Assembly (NCBI GenBank): GCA_944388405.1
Contig: CALXIQ010000006.1
Location: 1-64,000 of the forward strand
Source of the DNA: an uncultured Ruminococcus sp.
GTDB taxonomy: Bacteria > Bacillota > Clostridia > Oscillospirales > Ruminococcaceae
DNA: 64,000 nt
Reading direction: 5' to 3'
In this document: piece by piece, positions 53,401 to 61,353 of the stretch
How positions within the stretch are numbered: position 1 is the first letter of the stretch
Layout: each line of letters begins with the position of its first letter
Made by a program: the position numbers and the translations under genes
Notes under the pieces: model-generated
The model's database searches: none
What the model saw: only the letters and a program-made list of their open reading frames with translations
What the model was told of the DNA's origin: nothing

Positions 53401-54505
53401 AATTTATCAGCTTGTAAGCGTTACAAGCCCCTCTGTCAGACTTTATCCCAATCAGATAGAGCTTGTCTATTCAAACGGAAAGACCATTCTTCCCTATCAG
53501 GACACTATTTTCAAGGATAAGAACGGCGACCTTTTCAACTTCAATCTTGAGGGCAAGGGCGTAATAAGCGACAGAAACATCGGAATTATTCTCGACGTAG
53601 GCTTTGACGACGGCAACGAAAATTACCGCCAGTTCAATATGTTCGGTTCGCCCGTTTATCTTGATATGAACAAGTTCAGTTTAAAGATAGATACCATTGA
53701 AAACAACTACTCTATCGGCGCAATGGTTCAGATTGCATTCCTGGACACCGGCGTGGGCGCAGATCTGTCATGGAAGGGCTGGACGCTGGATTCCTTTGTG
53801 CTTCACCTTGATAAATCCTTCAAGGGACAATGGGGTCCTGTTCCCGTTACCTACAGCGACTTCTCGCTGGGTGCAAAGGAGATACAGGAAGCGGTTCAAA
53901 GCAACAACTTTGCAAAAATCAAGCTTACAGGCTCTCTTTCGATAGCCTGCGGCAAAGTTTCCGATTACTTCCCCGAGCTTGAAAAATTCGTGGGAGATAT
54001 AAGCCTGCTGGAGATGCCCGATACCTCCTTTGAAGCGGGAGTTTCGCCCTTCTCATTCAACGCAAAGGCGAAGCTTATGTTCCTTAAGGAAATCGAGCTG
54101 ATGAATGCGGAAATTAATTTGGGTACGTTTAACTACACCAATACCCTGCTGGGACTTGACTCGGCTCAAGTAACGGGACTTAACGCCTCCCTTTCGGCAG
54201 GACTCAAATGGGCGGTGGACAACGCATCGGTGGAAATAACAGGCTCGGGCGAGCTTGACGCTCATTCCAAGTTTATAGGCGTAATGTTTACGGGAACAGG
54301 CAAGTTTGATATCAAGTGGTGGCTTTTCAATGCGGAATACAAGCAGGAAGGCTCGATAGTGTTCGGCTGCTATTTCAAGAATAACGGCGACCCGCAGCTG
54401 GTGCTGGGCATAAGAAGTCAGGACAGCGGTGGCAAGGTTTCGGGCAAAACCTACTACATAGACAGCAACGGAAAGTGCGGAAGCACCACCGGCTCCCTTG
54501 AGTAA
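50411..54505 (+). CDS. giant membrane-anchored VWA-domain protein
   Basis: A 1364-aa protein. Two N-terminal transmembrane helices (about 3-22 and 27-50) are followed by a helical, partly TPR-like region (about 55-520) with an acidic Gly/Ser linker near 470-490. The von Willebrand A domain (about 559-740) has an intact metal site: D567VSGS571, GGGTNMF and MTDGND. Beyond it are an Ig/IPT-like beta domain (about 790-870) and a long beta-rich region (870-1364) without recognised family. It most likely faces outward and binds a ligand through Mg2+. AAAGAGG precedes the ATG. The partner gene follows 51 bp later. Confidence 0.75.
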   Translation: MNIFLQFGIGFIPAVIVVWALVVKRKAFRPAALLCAVLLTLACGGLSAYGGLNNDSIETYESRLGREQTIALANALAYNGAYDSALETIDGYSRDYSYDDECSLLSARLYALTGDSERACGIYERLSGIGDFADRIKNEFELVKAKLGFNASDAGMASYLEENGKNPEDYGYTATDGSSLPTDEDIAEAIRSSISSDYEDATNGDISDCAEFVAEAESAYNGFTSGAETDSSALSSLSRDFDRLEEQNADLFSQKSVRLARLKTHVLTGDFDKIAQNLDGGASYDELMIASELYMNGSVNESDFPENYLVVDQNDAQVVKEQLDKIYEDYSEDMSNQERNALKNRIDSVVSQVEDPALSTIKGELEQKAEEEAGTDRSKVYLEIAKINNYFGNETAADENINKAIYDSPDCEDDNYTQPMSEIISVINNDSVEESENIKNVAQYVDQVIDNSQTIDVGGILDPGGDASGDSTAEGENGETPSQSVNEDFSQTMTDYVSEVKSAVNIGRINTDNFETVVARVQIASEYGDTAEELKPLLRVEDCGLDIEDFTLEKIEYSGSDILLLCDVSGSMSGSITDLNNAVKTFVDDKNPDERISLVTFDDIIQSSYPFGTSDEELKAAADSMGAGGGTNMFSALQECLNGFEANSDTNNIIILMTDGNDSNPASAEDIYSQLGEISLRKGITVYTLGLGSEVDTAYLSNIANACSGDFVYVSDSSSLNSFYDMIHGQLANQYEITYTAVDTLTMSDRTLEVSLPDENVQDTKYYSLVSDDGEGDGSGISICDGLSVGGLNVKYMYKGSGDVAAKLIGTGFKSEYSAKLKLNGNLDYDIDLTFKDENTYELTIPSGVAVGTYDVEVTIDGKKAVIPEGFSVIIQGSEKKTEFGPYVFTSIKKADNGDGSVTLSGAVKMNGWLNFKGDVIIRGDTAHDGSISVTDESGSYVSFDSSTATGLGKTFADLGVSFDLPALEQFTLYNDPSSSYDYKNYTVDDIRIGVLKIYQLVSVTSPSVRLYPNQIELVYSNGKTILPYQDTIFKDKNGDLFNFNLEGKGVISDRNIGIILDVGFDDGNENYRQFNMFGSPVYLDMNKFSLKIDTIENNYSIGAMVQIAFLDTGVGADLSWKGWTLDSFVLHLDKSFKGQWGPVPVTYSDFSLGAKEIQEAVQSNNFAKIKLTGSLSIACGKVSDYFPELEKFVGDISLLEMPDTSFEAGVSPFSFNAKAKLMFLKEIELMNAEINLGTFNYTNTLLGLDSAQVTGLNASLSAGLKWAVDNASVEITGSGELDAHSKFIGVMFTGTGKFDIKWWLFNAEYKQEGSIVFGCYFKNNGDPQLVLGIRSQDSGGKVSGKTYYIDSNGKCGSTTGSLE

Positions 54506-54556
54506 AGCCCCTTATGCAAATAACAATTATTCCGATAAAGGAGTATGGTCGTATAT

Positions 54557-56437
54557 ATGAAAGCAAAACTTAAATTTATTCTTGCCGTAATTATGATATG
54601 CATGCTTGTGCCGGTAACGGCTCTGACCGCATTTGCGGAAACCGAAACTGCAACCCTTACCACCCTTGAAACCAGCGGCGATCTTACGGTAATGTTTACC
54701 TATGACAGCGAAAGACCGGACATCACTTTCATTTCCCCCTCGGGCGACAGGTATTCTGAGGATTCGGGTGAAGATGTGGTGGAGTCCGCCCACGGCGATT
54801 ACTGGAGCACATATAAAATCATAAACGCCGAAGCCGGCGAATGGCAAGTCGAATACGACAAAAAGTCAAACACCTCTTTAGAATTTTCCATCGTGGAGGG
54901 CGAAGAGGGGCTGTGGATTCAGAACTTTACGGTGGACGAGGTAAACGGCAACACAGCAACGGTGTCATTCTCCGCCGAAAAGGGCGAGGAGGATATTTCC
55001 TACAGCTATGTGATATACGCCGTTGCGGACATTGAAAACAGCGGACAGAAAGAGCTTGCCAGCGGCAGGGCGGACAGCGGCGAGGAAGTAACTCTTGAGG
55101 TTGACCTCTCTACCCTCACAAGCTATGAAAGCTACAAGCTTATGCTGAGCGTAACCTACGATAACGGCTCGGTGGAGTTTTTCGATTCGGCGGAAAGTGA
55201 AGTTTTCAGCTTCACTAACACCGAAACCCCCGAAGCAATTTCCGACTACCGGCTTTATGTTGATGAAACCAACGGGTCGTGCTATCTCGACTGGACGGAT
55301 TTTGCAGACTGGGGCTATGACAGCTATTTTATCTCCGCCTTTGCAGACGGGAATACAGATGAGCCGGTTTTCAGCGGCGAAATAACCGACGGACAGACCG
55401 ATTATGAATTCAACTTCCCCTTTGAAACCACAACCCTTGAAGTAAATCTCTATTACAGAGATAACGGGGTGCTTTCTCAGCCCAACACCAAAACGGTGGA
55501 TTTTGAAAATGGCGAAAGCCTTGTGCTTACAACTGAGGATATTACCGCTTCGGCTCAGGCATCCCTTGAATATAGCGTTTCAACCGAAAGAGTGCTGACA
55601 GTAACACTCAGCGAGGAGCAGACGGGAGAATACAGGCTAACCGGAAGCAATACGCTTGGTATAACTCTTGCCGAAGGCTCAAACACCCTTTATGCCGAGT
55701 TTGAAAGCGACGACAACATTTTCTACTGCGTAACGAAAGAAATTCTCTACGACGCTTATCCTCCCGAGATTGTCCTTTACGAGGATTTGGATGGCAAAAT
55801 ATTCGATTCAGACAGCGTTGTAATTTCGGGAAAGGTGAAAAACGGAACAACCCTTACTGTAAACAGCATTGAAACCGCCCTTGGCGAGGACGGAAGCTTC
55901 AACGCTACAATAGACCTTGACAGCTCGGAGGTAAAAGTAACTCTTGAAGCCGCCGACGCCGCAGGCAACACCGCCGTTCAGAGCCTTACCCTTAAAAAAG
56001 AGGTCAACGCCATTGTGGCTGCGACAGGAAGAATCGCAGATTATATTCCTCTGCTGATTGCGCTTAGCGAAAGCGTTATATTCATTATTATGGCGCTGCT
56101 TTTTATAAGAAAGAAAAATGCTCCCGTCAAAAACTATTCCATCGGCGGACTGCTTATTCTGCTTGACGGGGTTATTCTGGTAAGTGGCGTGCTTACGGTT
56201 TATTCCTATTTCGTCACCCACAGGGTAGTAGCTTCACTTGATTTTGTTTCAGAGGCGGAAACCTCGCTTTCCGCTGCTGCAAAGCTTATCAGAAACGAGC
56301 GGATAGCGGGTATATACGCTATTGTTCTGGCAGTGCTGCTTATAGCGTTTGTCATCATAACTGTACTTCACTTCAGAAAAAACAAAAAGAATGTAAAGCC
56401 TGCAAAAGCAAAGAAAAATAAAGAAGCGCAAAAGTAA
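54557..56437 (+). CDS. secreted Ig-like membrane protein, partner of the VWA protein
   Basis: A 626-aa protein. The signal peptide ends in TAFA, cleaved before ETETAT. A beta-rich extracellular region with fibronectin/Ig-like segments (about 30-480) follows, then three C-terminal transmembrane helices (about 492-515, 530-550 and 585-610) and a Lys-rich cytoplasmic tail. No named family recognised. An ATG at 54545 lies too close to AAAGGAG (1 bp), so the ATG at 54557 (13 bp) is preferred, though the spacing is long. It is probably co-expressed with the VWA protein upstream. Confidence 0.7.
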   Translation: MKAKLKFILAVIMICMLVPVTALTAFAETETATLTTLETSGDLTVMFTYDSERPDITFISPSGDRYSEDSGEDVVESAHGDYWSTYKIINAEAGEWQVEYDKKSNTSLEFSIVEGEEGLWIQNFTVDEVNGNTATVSFSAEKGEEDISYSYVIYAVADIENSGQKELASGRADSGEEVTLEVDLSTLTSYESYKLMLSVTYDNGSVEFFDSAESEVFSFTNTETPEAISDYRLYVDETNGSCYLDWTDFADWGYDSYFISAFADGNTDEPVFSGEITDGQTDYEFNFPFETTTLEVNLYYRDNGVLSQPNTKTVDFENGESLVLTTEDITASAQASLEYSVSTERVLTVTLSEEQTGEYRLTGSNTLGITLAEGSNTLYAEFESDDNIFYCVTKEILYDAYPPEIVLYEDLDGKIFDSDSVVISGKVKNGTTLTVNSIETALGEDGSFNATIDLDSSEVKVTLEAADAAGNTAVQSLTLKKEVNAIVAATGRIADYIPLLIALSESVIFIIMALLFIRKKNAPVKNYSIGGLLILLDGVILVSGVLTVYSYFVTHRVVASLDFVSEAETSLSAAAKLIRNERIAGIYAIVLAVLLIAFVIITVLHFRKNKKNVKPAKAKKNKEAQK

Positions 56438-56495
56438 AATTGCACAGGGCTTTTGTGAAAAATGCATAAAAATCAAAGGGGTTTCTAATAAACTA

Positions 56496-56524
56496 TAGAC
56501 AAATGAAATTGAATGTGCTATAAT
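56496..56524 (+). promoter_or_regulatory. Nudix gene promoter
   Basis: TAGACA, 17 bp, TATAAT. Confidence 0.6.
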
Positions 56525-56594
56525 TATATTAATTGATAACAGAATATTAATTCGCATGAATTGTTCTGTGGAAACTATAGAAAGGAACCTGTCA

Positions 56595-56999
56595 ATGCTG
56601 CATGAAAAGTCCTGTGGCGCTATTGTTTACCGAAAGTATCACGGCAACACGGAAATACTGCTTATAAAGCACGTCAACAGCGGGCATTGGTCTTTCCCAA
56701 AAGGGCACGTCGAAGGAAATGAAACCGAAACTGAAACTGCTAAGCGAGAGATACTGGAAGAAACGGGGATTGAAGTGAATCTTGACCCTACCTTCCGTGA
56801 GATTGTATCATATTCTCCCCGCAAGGACACCCAGAAAATTGTGGTTTATTTTATTGCAAAGGCTAAAAACACAGACTTTGTACCTCAAGAGGAAGAGATA
56901 GCCGAAATCAAATGGGTTGAGATTGGCAGAGCAGGTCAGGTGCTTGCTTACGAGAATGACCGAAGCATTGTAAACAAGGCAAAGAAATTTATAATCTGA
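56595..56999 (+). CDS. Nudix hydrolase, diadenosine polyphosphatase-like
   Basis: A 134-aa cytoplasmic pyrophosphohydrolase. The Nudix box is complete: GHVEGNETETETAKREILEETGI (GX5EX7REUXEEXGU). MLHEKSCGAIVYRKYHGNTEILLIKH and the late PQEEEIAEIKWVE resemble bis(5'-nucleosyl)-tetraphosphatases. An ATG lies 13 codons earlier (56556), but AAAGGAA 9 bp before 56595 and the family start MLHEKSCGAI favour this one. Confidence 0.88.
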   Translation: MLHEKSCGAIVYRKYHGNTEILLIKHVNSGHWSFPKGHVEGNETETETAKREILEETGIEVNLDPTFREIVSYSPRKDTQKIVVYFIAKAKNTDFVPQEEEIAEIKWVEIGRAGQVLAYENDRSIVNKAKKFII

Positions 57000-57002
57000 A
57001 AG

Positions 57003-57037
57003 GGAGATACCCGCTTATGCAGGTATCTCCTTTTTTT
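57003..57037 (+). terminator. Nudix gene terminator
   Basis: ggagatacc pairs with ggtatctcc, followed by seven T. Confidence 0.9.
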
Positions 57038-57052
57038 ATGTTTATTCTGCGT

Positions 57053-57841
57053 TCATCCAAGGGCTACGTCAAGTATCATCATCAGCATAAAACCTGCCAT
57101 TACTCCTACCGTTCCCACATGCCCCGATTCAAGCTGAGCTTCGGGGATAAGCTCCTCTACTACCACGTAAATCATAGCCCCTGCGGCAAACGCCAGCAGC
57201 CATGGCAGCAGCACCGTTATCTGACCCGCAATAAGCACGGTAAGCACGCCGAAAATCGGTTCAACTATCCCCGACAGCGACCCTAAAGCAAAGGACTTTA
57301 ACCTCCCCATGCCGCTTTGCCTTATGGGCAGGGCAATCGCCGCTCCCTCGGGCAGATTTTGTATGCCTATTCCTATGGCAAGCGCCGCCGCAGACGCCAT
57401 AAGCTCGGGATTTGCCCCCTCTGCCGCCAGAGCAAAAGCAAGACCCACCGCCATACCCTCCGGGATGTTGTGAAGGGTGATAGCAAAAATCAGAAGGGTA
57501 GTACGTTTAAGCCCCTGCTTTACCCCGTCGGACCTGTCAAGTCCCGGATGAAAATAGGGGACAAGCTTGTCAAGCCCCATAAGAAACAGTATTCCCGCCG
57601 CAAAACCTCCTGCCGCAGGAACCCACCCTATCATCCCCAGTTCCTCCGCCTTGTCAATTGAGGGAATAAGCAGCGACCACACCGACGCCGCTATCATTAC
57701 TCCTGCCGCAAAGCCGAGAAAAACACGCTGTATTTTATCGGAGTAGCCTGCGTTTTTAAAGAAAAAAACCATTGCCGCCCCAAGCATCGTCATGGCGCAA
57801 GTAAAGCCCGTTCCGCCCAGAGCAAGTAAAATTCCGTCCAT
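57053..57841 (-). CDS. ZIP family divalent metal transporter
   Basis: A 262-aa membrane protein with about eight helices. It carries the ZIP signature HNIPEGMAVGLAFAL and the second NLPEGAAIALPIRQSG. ZIP proteins import zinc or other divalent metals. The ATG at 57841 (MDGILLALGGTGF) has AAGGAA 8 bp upstream; the open frame extends 13 codons further. It lies opposite the arsR-HMA-ATPase operon and has its own pair of operator-like sites. Confidence 0.88.
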   Translation of the reverse strand: MDGILLALGGTGFTCAMTMLGAAMVFFFKNAGYSDKIQRVFLGFAAGVMIAASVWSLLIPSIDKAEELGMIGWVPAAGGFAAGILFLMGLDKLVPYFHPGLDRSDGVKQGLKRTTLLIFAITLHNIPEGMAVGLAFALAAEGANPELMASAAALAIGIGIQNLPEGAAIALPIRQSGMGRLKSFALGSLSGIVEPIFGVLTVLIAGQITVLLPWLLAFAAGAMIYVVVEELIPEAQLESGHVGTVGVMAGFMLMMILDVALG

Positions 57842-57867
57842 ATGCCTTGTTCCTTTCAGAATTGTGA

Positions 57868-57884
57868 AACCTGTGTTCACAGAT
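57868..57884. promoter_or_regulatory. operator-like site A of the ZIP gene
   Basis: aacctgtgttcacagat, containing ctgt nnnn acag. The reverse complement of site B (57908) matches it at 15 of 17 positions. Confidence 0.45.
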
Positions 57885-57907
57885 GAGCCGAAAAAGCTTT
57901 CGCAATT

Positions 57908-57924
57908 ATCTGTAAATACAGGTT
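57908..57924. promoter_or_regulatory. operator-like site B of the ZIP gene
   Basis: atctgtaaatacaggtt, an inverted copy of site A, 40 bp further upstream. The promoter of the ZIP gene is not clear. No other structure was seen in 57925-58036. Confidence 0.45.
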
Positions 57925-58036
57925 TTAATATTATTCGCCATTATGCAATGACATACTACACTATATTCCTTTCAGCCTGTTTCGGTTCGCAGGCACAGAA
58001 GTCACAAAAAATTCACAAAAATCTGCTGTCGGACTA

Positions 58037-58065
58037 TTGACAAGAAGCATATTATGTAGTATCAT
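58037..58065 (+). promoter_or_regulatory. promoter of the arsR-HMA-ATPase operon
   Basis: TTGACA, 17 bp, TATCAT. The -10 box overlaps the ArsR-type operator. Confidence 0.75.
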
Positions 58066-58086
58066 ATGAACAGATGAACATATGAT
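58061..58086. promoter_or_regulatory. ArsR/SmtB-type operator
   Basis: A perfect inverted repeat ATCATATG, 10 nt, CATATGAT with tgaaca half-site elements inside. It overlaps the -10 box of the operon promoter. Expected target of the ArsR-family protein. Confidence 0.75.
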
Positions 58087-58175
58087 AAAGTAAAAAGGCA
58101 ATACCGACAACGAGCGTGACATTTAAAGCGGTAAGCAAATTCACGGTTTGTAAGAACGACAACAACAAAAATTCA

Positions 58176-58210
58176 AAGGAGGTGGACGCACGGCAAAAGC
58201 GTGCGGAAGG
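58176..58210 (+). other. hairpin-bridged ribosome site of arsR
   Basis: AAAGGAGG lies about 28 nt before the ATG. Between them is a 6-bp stem CGCACG/CGTGCG (58187-58205) with a 7-nt loop. Leaving out the stem, the spacing is 9 nt. A 10-codon GTG-started ORF ending in ATGA at the arsR start is the alternative. Confidence 0.4.
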
Positions 58211-58561
58211 ATGAACGAACAAAAGGACGAATTTTTATGCCTGCATCAGGACGTTGTGGATAAGGTAACGGAGCAAATGCCTCCCGACGAGATTCTATAC
58301 GATCTGGCGGAGCTTTTTAAGGTTTTCGGAGATACTACAAGAATAAGAATACTTTATGCCCTCTTTGAGTCGGAGCTGTGCGTAAACGACATGGCGCAAT
58401 TGCTTGGCCTTAGTCAGACGGCGGTTTCCCATCAGCTGAGGGTGCTTAAAAACAACAAGTTGGTGAAGTTCAGAAAGGAAGGAAAGATTGTTTTCTATTC
58501 CCTTTCCGACGACCATGTAAGAAAGATTATCGAAATGGGAATGGAACACGTTGAGGAGTAA
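58211..58561 (+). CDS. ArsR/SmtB family metal-responsive repressor
   Basis: A 116-aa dimeric winged-helix repressor. The recognition helix is LSQTAVSHQLRVLKNNKLVKFRKEGK. It has a complete SmtB-type alpha5 zinc site: Asp100, His102, His113 and Glu116, with the same spacing as SmtB. It also has alpha3-type cysteines (Cys10, Cys57 in ELCVND), so it may sense both zinc and cadmium/lead. Metal binding should release it from the operator at 58061 and induce the efflux genes that follow. Confidence 0.92.
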   Translation: MNEQKDEFLCLHQDVVDKVTEQMPPDEILYDLAELFKVFGDTTRIRILYALFESELCVNDMAQLLGLSQTAVSHQLRVLKNNKLVKFRKEGKIVFYSLSDDHVRKIIEMGMEHVEE

Positions 58562-58616
58562 CATATTACGCAAAGTATATTTTTAATTAAAAGATTTATG
58601 AAAGGATTTGATTTTT

Positions 58617-58838
58617 ATGAAAAAGGTTTTTAAGCTTGAAGATCTGGATTGTGCAAACTGCGCTCAGAAAATGGAGGATGCGGTTAAAAAGCTGGAAGGC
58701 GTTGAGGACTGCACAATAAGCTTTATGTCGCAGAAGATGACCTTGACTGCCGCCGAGGACAGGTTTGACGAGATTGTAAAAAAGGCAGTAAAGCTGTGCA
58801 GAAAAATCGAGCCGGACTGTGTTATCGTAGTAGAATAA
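58617..58838 (+). CDS. stand-alone heavy-metal-associated (HMA) domain protein
   Basis: A 73-aa ferredoxin-like HMA domain with the metal-binding loop LDCANCAQKMEDAV (CxxC). Its C terminus also has Cys in KLCRKIEPDC. It normally forms the N terminus of P1B ATPases. Here it is a separate gene between regulator and pump, so it probably passes metal to the ATPase. The real ATG is 58617; GAAAGGA precedes it. Confidence 0.9.
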   Translation: MKKVFKLEDLDCANCAQKMEDAVKKLEGVEDCTISFMSQKMTLTAAEDRFDEIVKKAVKLCRKIEPDCVIVVE

Positions 58839-58901
58839 CTACCGGCTTGCAAACTTAATAGACCGAAGGGAGGATATGCTCATAGGGCGGATATTCGCCG
58901 G

Positions 58902-60773
58902 GTGAGTGTGAAATATATGAATCGAAAGCAAAAGAAAACGCTGATAAGAATCATAGTCAGCGGAGTTTTACTGATAGCGGCAAGGCTTTGCCCTTTTGAG
59001 GGCTGGCTTAGTCTGGCGGCATATGCTGTGCCCTACGTTGTCATCGGCTGGGACGTTTTGTGGAAGGCGGCAAGAAACATTGCTCACGGACAGGTGTTTG
59101 ATGAAAACTTCCTTATGTCCCTTGCCACGGTAGGCGCATTCGCTACGGGAGAATACCCCGAAGCGGTGGCGGTAATGCTGTTTTATCAGATAGGCGAGCT
59201 GTTCCAGAGCTGTGCGGTGGGAAAATCCAGAAAGTCAATCGCCGCCCTTATGGATATAAGACCCGATTACGCCAACATCGAAAAGGACGGTCAGCTTGTT
59301 CAGGTTGACCCGGAGGAAATCGCCGTAGGGGACACCATTGTAGTCAAGCCGGGTGAAAAAATCCCGCTGGACGGCATTGTAATCGAAGGTAAGTCTACCA
59401 TAGACACCTCCGCTTTGACGGGAGAAAGCGTACCCAGAACCGTTTACGAGGACAGCGACGTAATAAGCGGCTGCATAAATCAGAGTGGACTTATAAAAGT
59501 AAGGGTTACAAAGCCATTTGGCGAATCAACGGTAGCTAAGATACTTGACCTTGTTGAAAACGCCTCCTCAAAGAAAGCCAAAGCGGAAAACTTTATCGCC
59601 AAATTTGCAAGAATCTACACCCCCGTGGTGGTAATCTCAGCTCTGTTGCTGGCGATTGTTCCTCCCCTTGTAACGGGCGGCGACTGGTGGGATTGGCTGC
59701 ACAGAGCGCTGATATTCTTGGTTATCTCATGTCCCTGCGCATTGGTTATATCGGTACCACTCAGCTTTTTCGGCGGCATTGGCGGAGCAAGCCGCAGCGG
59801 AATACTTGTTAAAGGGGGCAATTATCTTGAAGCCCTTGCCGCAGCGGAGATAATTGTATTCGACAAAACGGGAACCCTTACAAAGGGAGTTTTCAACGTA
59901 ACTGCGATTCACCCTGATGAAATATCCGAAAGCAGGCTTATAGAGCTTGCCGCCTACGCCGAAAGCTATTCCGTTCACCCCATTGCAAAATCCATAATCG
60001 AAGCTTACGGAATGGACATAGATAATGAGAGAATATCATCCTCCCAGGAACTTTCCGGCAAGGGAGTAAAGGCTGTTATTGACGGCTTGGAGGTTTGCGC
60101 AGGCAACGACAAGCTTATGGACGAAATAGGCGTAAGCTGGCACCCCTGTCACCACATCGGCACTACCGTTCACGTTGCGGTAGACGGCAAATACGCCGGT
60201 CACATTGTCATCTCCGACCAAGTAAAGGAAACCTCTGCTCAGGCAATTTCTGATTTGAAAGCAAGAGGAATTTCAAAAACCGTTATGCTTACCGGCGACG
60301 CAAAAGAAACCGGCGAAGGGGTTGCAAAGCAGCTTGGCATCGACCGTGCATACACTCAGCTTCTCCCTGCCGACAAGGTAGAAAAGGTGGAAGGTCTTTT
60401 ATCTGAGAAAACCCCCAAGGGCAGACTGGTGTTTGTAGGCGACGGAATAAACGACGCTCCGGTGCTTTCAAGGGCGGATATAGGAATCGCAATGGGAGCA
60501 ATGGGCTCTGACGCCGCCATTGAAGCGGCAGACATTGTGCTGATGGACGACGACCCCCGCAAGATTGCAAAAGCGATAGACATTTCAAGAAAGACCTTGA
60601 GAATCGTGCGGCAGAACATAGTCTTTGCGCTGGGAGTAAAGCTTGTAGTGCTTTTACTTGGAGCGCTCGGCATGGCTAATATGTGGGAAGCAGTTTTCGC
60701 CGACGTAGGCGTTTCGGTAATCGCAATTATAAACGCTATGAGGGCAATGAGAATATCAAACGACAAACAGTAA
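58902..60773 (+). CDS. P1B-type heavy-metal exporting ATPase (Zn/Cd/Pb)
   Basis: A 623-aa ion pump of the ZntA/CadA class that lacks an N-terminal HMA domain. The transmembrane metal site CPC is at about 277-279 (SCPCALVISVP), phosphorylation at Asp321 (DKTGTLTKG), HP motif SVHPIAKS, ATP site GDGINDAPVL. A late ADVGVSVIAIINAMR carries the Asp typical of P1B-2 pumps. It should export Zn, Cd or Pb. GTG at 58902 overlaps the end of a 9-codon leader ORF (MLIGRIFAG); ATG at 58917 is an alternative start. Confidence 0.93.
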   Translation: MSVKYMNRKQKKTLIRIIVSGVLLIAARLCPFEGWLSLAAYAVPYVVIGWDVLWKAARNIAHGQVFDENFLMSLATVGAFATGEYPEAVAVMLFYQIGELFQSCAVGKSRKSIAALMDIRPDYANIEKDGQLVQVDPEEIAVGDTIVVKPGEKIPLDGIVIEGKSTIDTSALTGESVPRTVYEDSDVISGCINQSGLIKVRVTKPFGESTVAKILDLVENASSKKAKAENFIAKFARIYTPVVVISALLLAIVPPLVTGGDWWDWLHRALIFLVISCPCALVISVPLSFFGGIGGASRSGILVKGGNYLEALAAAEIIVFDKTGTLTKGVFNVTAIHPDEISESRLIELAAYAESYSVHPIAKSIIEAYGMDIDNERISSSQELSGKGVKAVIDGLEVCAGNDKLMDEIGVSWHPCHHIGTTVHVAVDGKYAGHIVISDQVKETSAQAISDLKARGISKTVMLTGDAKETGEGVAKQLGIDRAYTQLLPADKVEKVEGLLSEKTPKGRLVFVGDGINDAPVLSRADIGIAMGAMGSDAAIEAADIVLMDDDPRKIAKAIDISRKTLRIVRQNIVFALGVKLVVLLLGALGMANMWEAVFADVGVSVIAIINAMRAMRISNDKQ

Positions 60774-60778
60774 AAAAT

Positions 60779-60810
60779 AAGGCTGACCAAAGCTGCGGTC
60801 AGCCTTTATT
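60779..60810 (+). terminator. metal operon terminator
   Basis: aaggctgacc pairs with ggtcagcctt, followed by tatt. The T-run is short. Confidence 0.75.
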
Positions 60811-60903
60811 CATTTGACTTTTTAACCTTAATGACCTATAATAATAAGTAAGACAACCCTTAACAAAATGCAATGCTAAAGCTTGCAATCGAAAGGAGAG
60901 CAT

Positions 60904-61332
60904 ATGGAGATTTTACCCTATTCAAGAGAGGTTTACTACTACGAAACCGACAGAATGGACATTGTGCATCATTCAAATTATATACGTTGGCTTGAGGAAG
61001 CAAGGATTCACCTGCTTGGTCAGCTGGGAATAAGCTTCCCGGAAATTGAAAAAAGGGGACTGCTTATACCGGTGCTGTCGGCGGAGTGCCAATACAAATT
61101 CCCCCTTAGATATGGGGACCGCTTTGAAATACACTGCCGGATAGAAAGCTTCAACGGATGCAGATTCAGTCTTTCCTACCGGATTTACAACAAATCTGCG
61201 GAAAAGCTTTCGGGCATCGGAAACTCCTCCCACTGCTTCACCGACGTAAATTTAAAGCCCGTCAGAATAAAAAAAGACTATCCCGATGTTTTTGAAGCCT
61301 TTGAAAAGGCGTCAGAGAGCGGACAAGATTAA
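60904..61332 (+). CDS. YbgC/4-hydroxybenzoyl-CoA thioesterase family acyl-CoA thioesterase
   Basis: A 142-aa hotdog-fold thioesterase. EVYYYETDRMDIVHHSNYIRWLEEARIHLL contains the family motif with an Asp active site (D-x-V-H-H-x-N-Y). CoA thioester hydrolysis in the cytoplasm; the substrate is unknown. AAAGGAG precedes the ATG at 60904; an in-frame TTG lies 7 codons before. The methyltransferase follows 21 bp later. Confidence 0.88.
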   Translation: MEILPYSREVYYYETDRMDIVHHSNYIRWLEEARIHLLGQLGISFPEIEKRGLLIPVLSAECQYKFPLRYGDRFEIHCRIESFNGCRFSLSYRIYNKSAEKLSGIGNSSHCFTDVNLKPVRIKKDYPDVFEAFEKASESGQD

Positions 61333-61353
61333 AAAGAAAGGCAGCTGATAGAA

